The notes beneath the pieces were generated by a model. That model was not told where the DNA came from and did not search any database. It saw nothing but the letters and a program-made list of their open reading frames with translations. This document shows positions 60,708-64,000 of a DNA stretch of 64,000 bases, one piece after another. Each line of letters opens with the position of its first letter. Within the stretch, counting starts at the first letter, position 1. The stretch comes from Paraclostridium bifermentans (GTDB lineage: Bacteria > Bacillota > Clostridia > Peptostreptococcales > Peptostreptococcaceae), in NCBI RefSeq assembly GCF_019916025.1, contig NZ_CP079737.1, forward strand, positions 2,480,001-2,544,000, given 5' to 3'. A program made the translations under genes and the position numbers.

Positions 60708-61646
60708 TTACTTTATTAATTCATTTTTAACTGATTCTAATAATAACTCTCTACCTATAGGGTTATATGATTGAGTAAAGTATGGTGAAGCATCTAAGAT
60801 TGTTACATTTCCATCTTTTACAGCTCTAATTTGTGACCATACTGAACTATTTTCTAAATCTTTTTTATCAGAATCCGTAGCTATAACAATAATGTGATCC
60901 GCATCTATTTCAGTTAAACCTTCCATGCTAACAGTTGGTAATGTTATACCATCTTGCTTTGGCATATTTTTAGGTCTAGCTAGTTTCATGTCATCATTTA
61001 CAATAGTTCCTATACCCGCATCACTAAATACCATAAATTGACCTTGAGTTGCTAAAACTGTTAAGTACGTTTGATCTCCATTTTTAGCTACAACTTCTTT
61101 TCCAAGTTCTTCAGCTTTTTTATCATAATTGCTTAACCACTCTTTAGCTTTATCTTCTTGGTTAAATAACTTTGAAACATCTATTAATTTACTTCTCCAA
61201 TCATTTGCGTAGTCTTTTATCATAACTACTGGAGCAATTTCTTTTAATTGATCATATATTTTTTCTTGTCTTTGACTCATTATTATTAAGTCTGGATTTG
61301 TTCCTAAAATTGCTTCAACATCCATAGTATCCATCATTGAATGTCCTACAACTTTAGTATCTTTTAATTTATCTTCTATGTATGAAGGTACTTTAGTAGT
61401 TTCATAAGAATCTACATTAGCTGTAGCAACTGGTGTATGTCCTAAAATTAAAAGCTCTTCACTGCTTCCTGAAATATCTACTATTCGTTTTGGATCTGCT
61501 GGTATTTCAACATCTCCTTTTACTGATTGAACCGTTCTTTTTTCATTACTTTCTTTATTTGATGAATTACCGCCTGCACATCCAGTAACTAACCCTAGCG
61601 TGGCTACTACTGCTGCAAGCAATACTAATGACTTTCGTTTTTTCAT
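60708..61646 (-). CDS. Iron-siderophore/haem-binding lipoprotein (FecB/FhuD-like)
   Basis: 312 aa. Lipoprotein signal ending VTGCAGG. Fold-type III binding protein: DPKRIVDISGSSEELLILGH, then YIEDKLKDTKVVGHSMM, LGTNPDLIIMSQRQEKIYDQLKEIAP and, near the end, DGNVTILDASPYFTQSYNPIGRELL. It captures a ferric siderophore or haem outside the cell and delivers it to the permeases. Ligand unknown. ATG preceded by GGGAGGT; the TTG five codons earlier overlaps that site. First gene of the operon, under the Fur-type promoter at 61710-61738. Confidence 0.9.
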   Translation of the reverse strand: MKKRKSLVLLAAVVATLGLVTGCAGGNSSNKESNEKRTVQSVKGDVEIPADPKRIVDISGSSEELLILGHTPVATANVDSYETTKVPSYIEDKLKDTKVVGHSMMDTMDVEAILGTNPDLIIMSQRQEKIYDQLKEIAPVVMIKDYANDWRSKLIDVSKLFNQEDKAKEWLSNYDKKAEELGKEVVAKNGDQTYLTVLATQGQFMVFSDAGIGTIVNDDMKLARPKNMPKQDGITLPTVSMEGLTEIDADHIIVIATDSDKKDLENSSVWSQIRAVKDGNVTILDASPYFTQSYNPIGRELLLESVKNELIK

Positions 61647-61709
61647 GAATAAACCTCCCAATTATTTTTAATTACTATTTGAAATTAATTATCACTTTTA
61701 TTTGTTCTT

Positions 61710-61738
61710 ATTATAGCACCATTGAGAATAATAGTCAA
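61710..61738 (-). promoter_or_regulatory. Promoter with overlapping Fur box for the iron importer
   Basis: TTGACT and TATAAT are 17 bp apart on the minus strand. The segment TGACTATTATTCTCA (61723-61737), which overlaps the -35 box, matches 11 of 14 informative positions of the 7-1-7 Fur palindrome TGATAATNATTATCA. Iron-bound Fur would block RNA polymerase here. Confidence 0.65.
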
Positions 61739-61791
61739 TTGCTTTTATAATTTTCCATTTTTTTCTTAAAATATTTTTTGTGGTTTTAAAA

Positions 61792-61881
61792 TAAAAAAGG
61801 GTGTTTATTTAGTATTGACGTAACACTTCAAGTCCTCGAACTTTAGGACTTGGTGTGCAGGAAATACTAAATAAACACCCT
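61792..61881 (-). terminator. Terminator after pepF, conserved-core family B, copy 3
   Basis: AGGGTGTTTATTTAGTATT pairs perfectly with AATACTAAATAAACACCCT and T6 follows on the minus strand. The inner core ACACTTCAAGTCC ... GGACTTGGTGT is the family B core. It lies 16 bp after the pepF stop. Confidence 0.85.
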
Positions 61882-61896
61882 AGCTATCTAAACCAC

Positions 61897-63591
61897 TTAC
61901 ATATTCTTATCATTTATAGATTGTAAATATTCATCAATACTTTCAATAACGCTGCTTACACAATCTTTTTCAAAAGGAGATCTTAAATTAGCATATTTAA
62001 CAATATCTAAGAAAGATTTAGTTCCACCTATTCTACAAATATTTAGATAATCTTGCCATCCTTTAACTCTGTCTACTTGCATCTTTTTCCAGAATTGAAG
62101 TGCACAAATTTGAGCTAACGTATAATCTATATAATAGAATGGATTTTTAAATATGTGGCCTTGCTTAAACCACCATCCACCTCGTTCTAAGAAATCATTA
62201 CCTTCATAATCTTTGTGTGGTTGATATTTCTTTTCTAAATCTCTCCAAACTAATTTTCTTTCGTCTTTAGTCATATTTGGATTTTCATATATTATGTGTT
62301 GGAACTCATCTACTAAAACTCCATAAGGGATAAATTTTATAGCACTACCTAAATGGACAAATTTATATTTATCAGTGTCTTCTTTAAAGAAAAGTTCCAT
62401 CCAAGGCCAAGTTATAAATTCCATACTCATAGAATGTATTTCACAACTTTCGTATGTTGGGAAGTTTATATCTGGAATTTCAATCCATCTTGACATATAA
62501 ACTTGGAATGCATGTCCAGCTTCATGAGTTAAAACATCTATATCATCTGCTGTTGAATTAAAGTTTGAGAATATGAAAGGAGCCTTATATTCTGGTATAT
62601 ATGTACAATATCCTCCAGCACCTTTTCCTTTTTTAGTTTCTAAGTCCATTAATTCATGATCCATCATGTATTTAAAGAACTCATTAGTTTCCTTAGAAAG
62701 CTCTGAATACATTAAAATACCATTTTTCATTATAAAATCAGAGTCTCCTTTAGGTTTTGCATTCCCACTATTAAACTCAAAGTTTTCATCAAAGTATCTA
62801 AATTGTTGAAGTCCTAATCTTTCCTTTTGTCTTTTATATAATTTATTTGCAACAGGAACTATATACTCACTTACTTGTTTTCTAAAGTTATCAACCATTT
62901 CTGCATTATAATCAGTTCTTAGCATTCTTATGTAACCAAGTTCTACGAAATTTTCAAAACCTAGTTTTTTAGCCATCTTATCTCTTACTTTTACTAGTTT
63001 ATCGAATAAGTCATCAAATTTTTTCTCATTTGCTTCAAAGAATCCATAATATGCTTGTGATGATTTTTCTCTTTCATCTCTAAATGGAGATGTCATATAA
63101 GGCCCTAGTCCTGAAAGGTTTCTTTCTTCTCCATCAAAAGGAATTTTTGCAGATGCTAAAAGTTTAGTATATTCTGATGCTAATTTATTTTCTTCTTGCA
63201 ACTCAGATATTATTTCTTTGGAAAATGCTTGTAGAGAATAGTCAGCTATAGACATAAATTGTTTGCCTAGCTCTTGTGTAAGTTTATCTTTAAATTTTGA
63301 ATTCACTAGAGCTTTATAGAATAGCGAGTTTAACTCTTCATAATGAGGTCCATTTTCATCCCAATACTCTTTTTCTTTTGCATAAAATTCATCTTCAGTA
63401 TTTATACTGTATCTTATAGAAACTAGCGTTGCCATACTATCTATATGATTTCTTAGTTTATTGATATCATCTATATTCTTTCTAAGCTCATCATAATTTG
63501 CACTAGTTTCCATGTTTTTTACTAGACTTTTAAATTCATTTTTTATTTTTTCATAATTAGGTCTTTTGTATTTAAAATCCTTAAATTTCAT
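61897..63591 (-). CDS. pepF: Oligoendopeptidase F, M3B metallopeptidase
   Basis: 564 aa. Zinc site HEAGH at 356-360 and the downstream Glu in YESCEIHSMSMEF give the M3 family HExxH...E pattern; GYCTYIPEYKAPFIFSNFNST lies just before. Length and the RGGWWFKQGHIFKNPFYYID block near residue 480 fit the M3B (PepF/oligoendopeptidase F-related) group. It hydrolyses short peptides in the cytosol, suiting a peptide- and amino-acid-fermenting lifestyle. ATG preceded by AGGTGA. Monocistronic: followed by the family B terminator. Confidence 0.9.
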   Translation of the reverse strand: MKFKDFKYKRPNYEKIKNEFKSLVKNMETSANYDELRKNIDDINKLRNHIDSMATLVSIRYSINTEDEFYAKEKEYWDENGPHYEELNSLFYKALVNSKFKDKLTQELGKQFMSIADYSLQAFSKEIISELQEENKLASEYTKLLASAKIPFDGEERNLSGLGPYMTSPFRDEREKSSQAYYGFFEANEKKFDDLFDKLVKVRDKMAKKLGFENFVELGYIRMLRTDYNAEMVDNFRKQVSEYIVPVANKLYKRQKERLGLQQFRYFDENFEFNSGNAKPKGDSDFIMKNGILMYSELSKETNEFFKYMMDHELMDLETKKGKGAGGYCTYIPEYKAPFIFSNFNSTADDIDVLTHEAGHAFQVYMSRWIEIPDINFPTYESCEIHSMSMEFITWPWMELFFKEDTDKYKFVHLGSAIKFIPYGVLVDEFQHIIYENPNMTKDERKLVWRDLEKKYQPHKDYEGNDFLERGGWWFKQGHIFKNPFYYIDYTLAQICALQFWKKMQVDRVKGWQDYLNICRIGGTKSFLDIVKYANLRSPFEKDCVSSVIESIDEYLQSINDKNM

Positions 63592-63826
63592 TTTATCACC
63601 TCGTCATATATTATTTGTAGTTTTAGCTTATGTTAAAAGCTATAATTTATGTAAATTTTTACTAATTTATATCTTTAAACTTACTTTACTATACGTATAA
63701 TTTAAAGTCAATTAACCCACTATTCATTTAGTTTTTGCATTTTACTACACCCTAAACTATTGATAAAATTTTGACTATAATATAAACTGTACTTAACAAA
63801 TTAAATTGATTTATTGGGAGGAATTT

Positions 63827-64000
63827 ATGTATAAACTAATCGCATTAGACATAGACGGCACATTACTAAATAGTGAAAAAAAGGTTACACAAGAGGTTTT
63901 TGATGCAATACAAAATGCAAAAGAAAAAGGTGTTAAAGTTGTATTATCAACTGGTAGACCACTTCCAGGGGTTCAAACTTTATTAAAAGAATTAAAACTT
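63827..64000 (+). CDS. HAD-superfamily hydrolase, Cof-type, 5' part
   Basis: The first 58 codons only; the gene runs off the window. LIALDIDGTLLNSEKKV holds motif I (DxDGT) with nucleophile Asp, and VVLSTGRPLPGVQTLL holds motif II (Ser/Thr in STGRP). This pattern is typical of Cof/YwpJ-type sugar or flavin phosphatases with a C2 cap. Substrate unknown. ATG preceded by GGGAGGA at good spacing. Divergent from pepF across a 235-bp gap in which nothing else was recognised. Confidence 0.85.
   Translation, partial: MYKLIALDIDGTLLNSEKKVTQEVFDAIQNAKEKGVKVVLSTGRPLPGVQTLLKELKL

Noticed and set aside
1-64000. tRNA, rRNA genes and insertion sequences
   Set aside because: No cloverleaf-like or rRNA-like stretch and no transposase-like protein was recognised anywhere in the window.

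Overview
The window is low-GC Firmicutes DNA (roughly 30% G+C, strong GGAGG-type ribosome binding sites, many TTG/GTG starts). Selenocysteine-dependent glycine reductase genes (grd), an SPKTG-type sortase anchor and a class II cyclic-di-GMP riboswitch all point to an anaerobic, amino-acid-fermenting member of the Peptostreptococcaceae (Paraclostridium / Paeniclostridium / Clostridioides relatives). This is inference from gene content; no 16S or database comparison was possible. Almost everything is on the minus strand; only an MscS channel, a VanZ-like gene and a HAD phosphatase at the right edge are on the plus strand.

Region 1 (1-10.8 kb): a degenerate GGDEF/EAL protein, a lytic transglycosylase, two TraB/GumN lipoproteins, two MurJ-type flippases, an MscS channel, a small lipoprotein and galU. 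The MurJ and TraB pairs are paralogues and look like an old segmental duplication.

Region 2 (9.2-22.4 kb): surface-polysaccharide locus 1. In transcription order it reads wzz, pglF-type dehydratase, PglC-like initiating transferase, pglD, pglE, two GT4 glycosyltransferases, an acetyltransferase, a UDP-HexNAc dehydrogenase, a 4-epimerase, a Wzy-like polymerase and a MurJ-family flippase. It carries a complete set for an N,N'-diacetylbacillosamine-type first sugar plus a hexosaminuronic acid. VanZ-like, galE and galU2 follow at 22.6-25.4 kb.

Region 3 (24-42.9 kb): locus 2 has wzz, a BY-type tyrosine kinase, pglF2, a DegT aminotransferase, an initiating sugar transferase broken by an 11-A tract, GT2, ugd, a second UDP-HexNAc dehydrogenase, GT4 and wzy2, but no flippase. 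Upstream lie a stalk-domain protein, an unknown membrane protein, an LCP ligase, a histidine kinase/response regulator pair and a PepSY protein.

Region 4 (43-49.1 kb): a TasA/camelysin-like matrix-fibre operon (fibre subunit, SipW signal peptidase, second fibre subunit, SPKTG-anchored TasA-like protein, large VWA adhesin). Its leader carries a cyclic-di-GMP-II aptamer followed by a terminator, and it is flanked on both sides by unusual tandem hairpin arrays.

Region 5 (49.1-57.6 kb): the glycine reductase operon grdX-trxB-trxA-grdE-grdA-grdB-grdC-grdD, with in-frame UGA (selenocysteine) codons in grdA and grdB, a glycine riboswitch plus terminator in its leader, and a terminator-like hairpin between grdB and grdC. 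Region 6 (57.8-64 kb): a Fur-type-regulated siderophore/haem ABC importer, oligoendopeptidase F, and the start of a HAD phosphatase.

Across the window many intergenic hairpins fall into families in which an inner core is conserved while the outer, self-complementary arms differ from copy to copy. No named feature class explains these.
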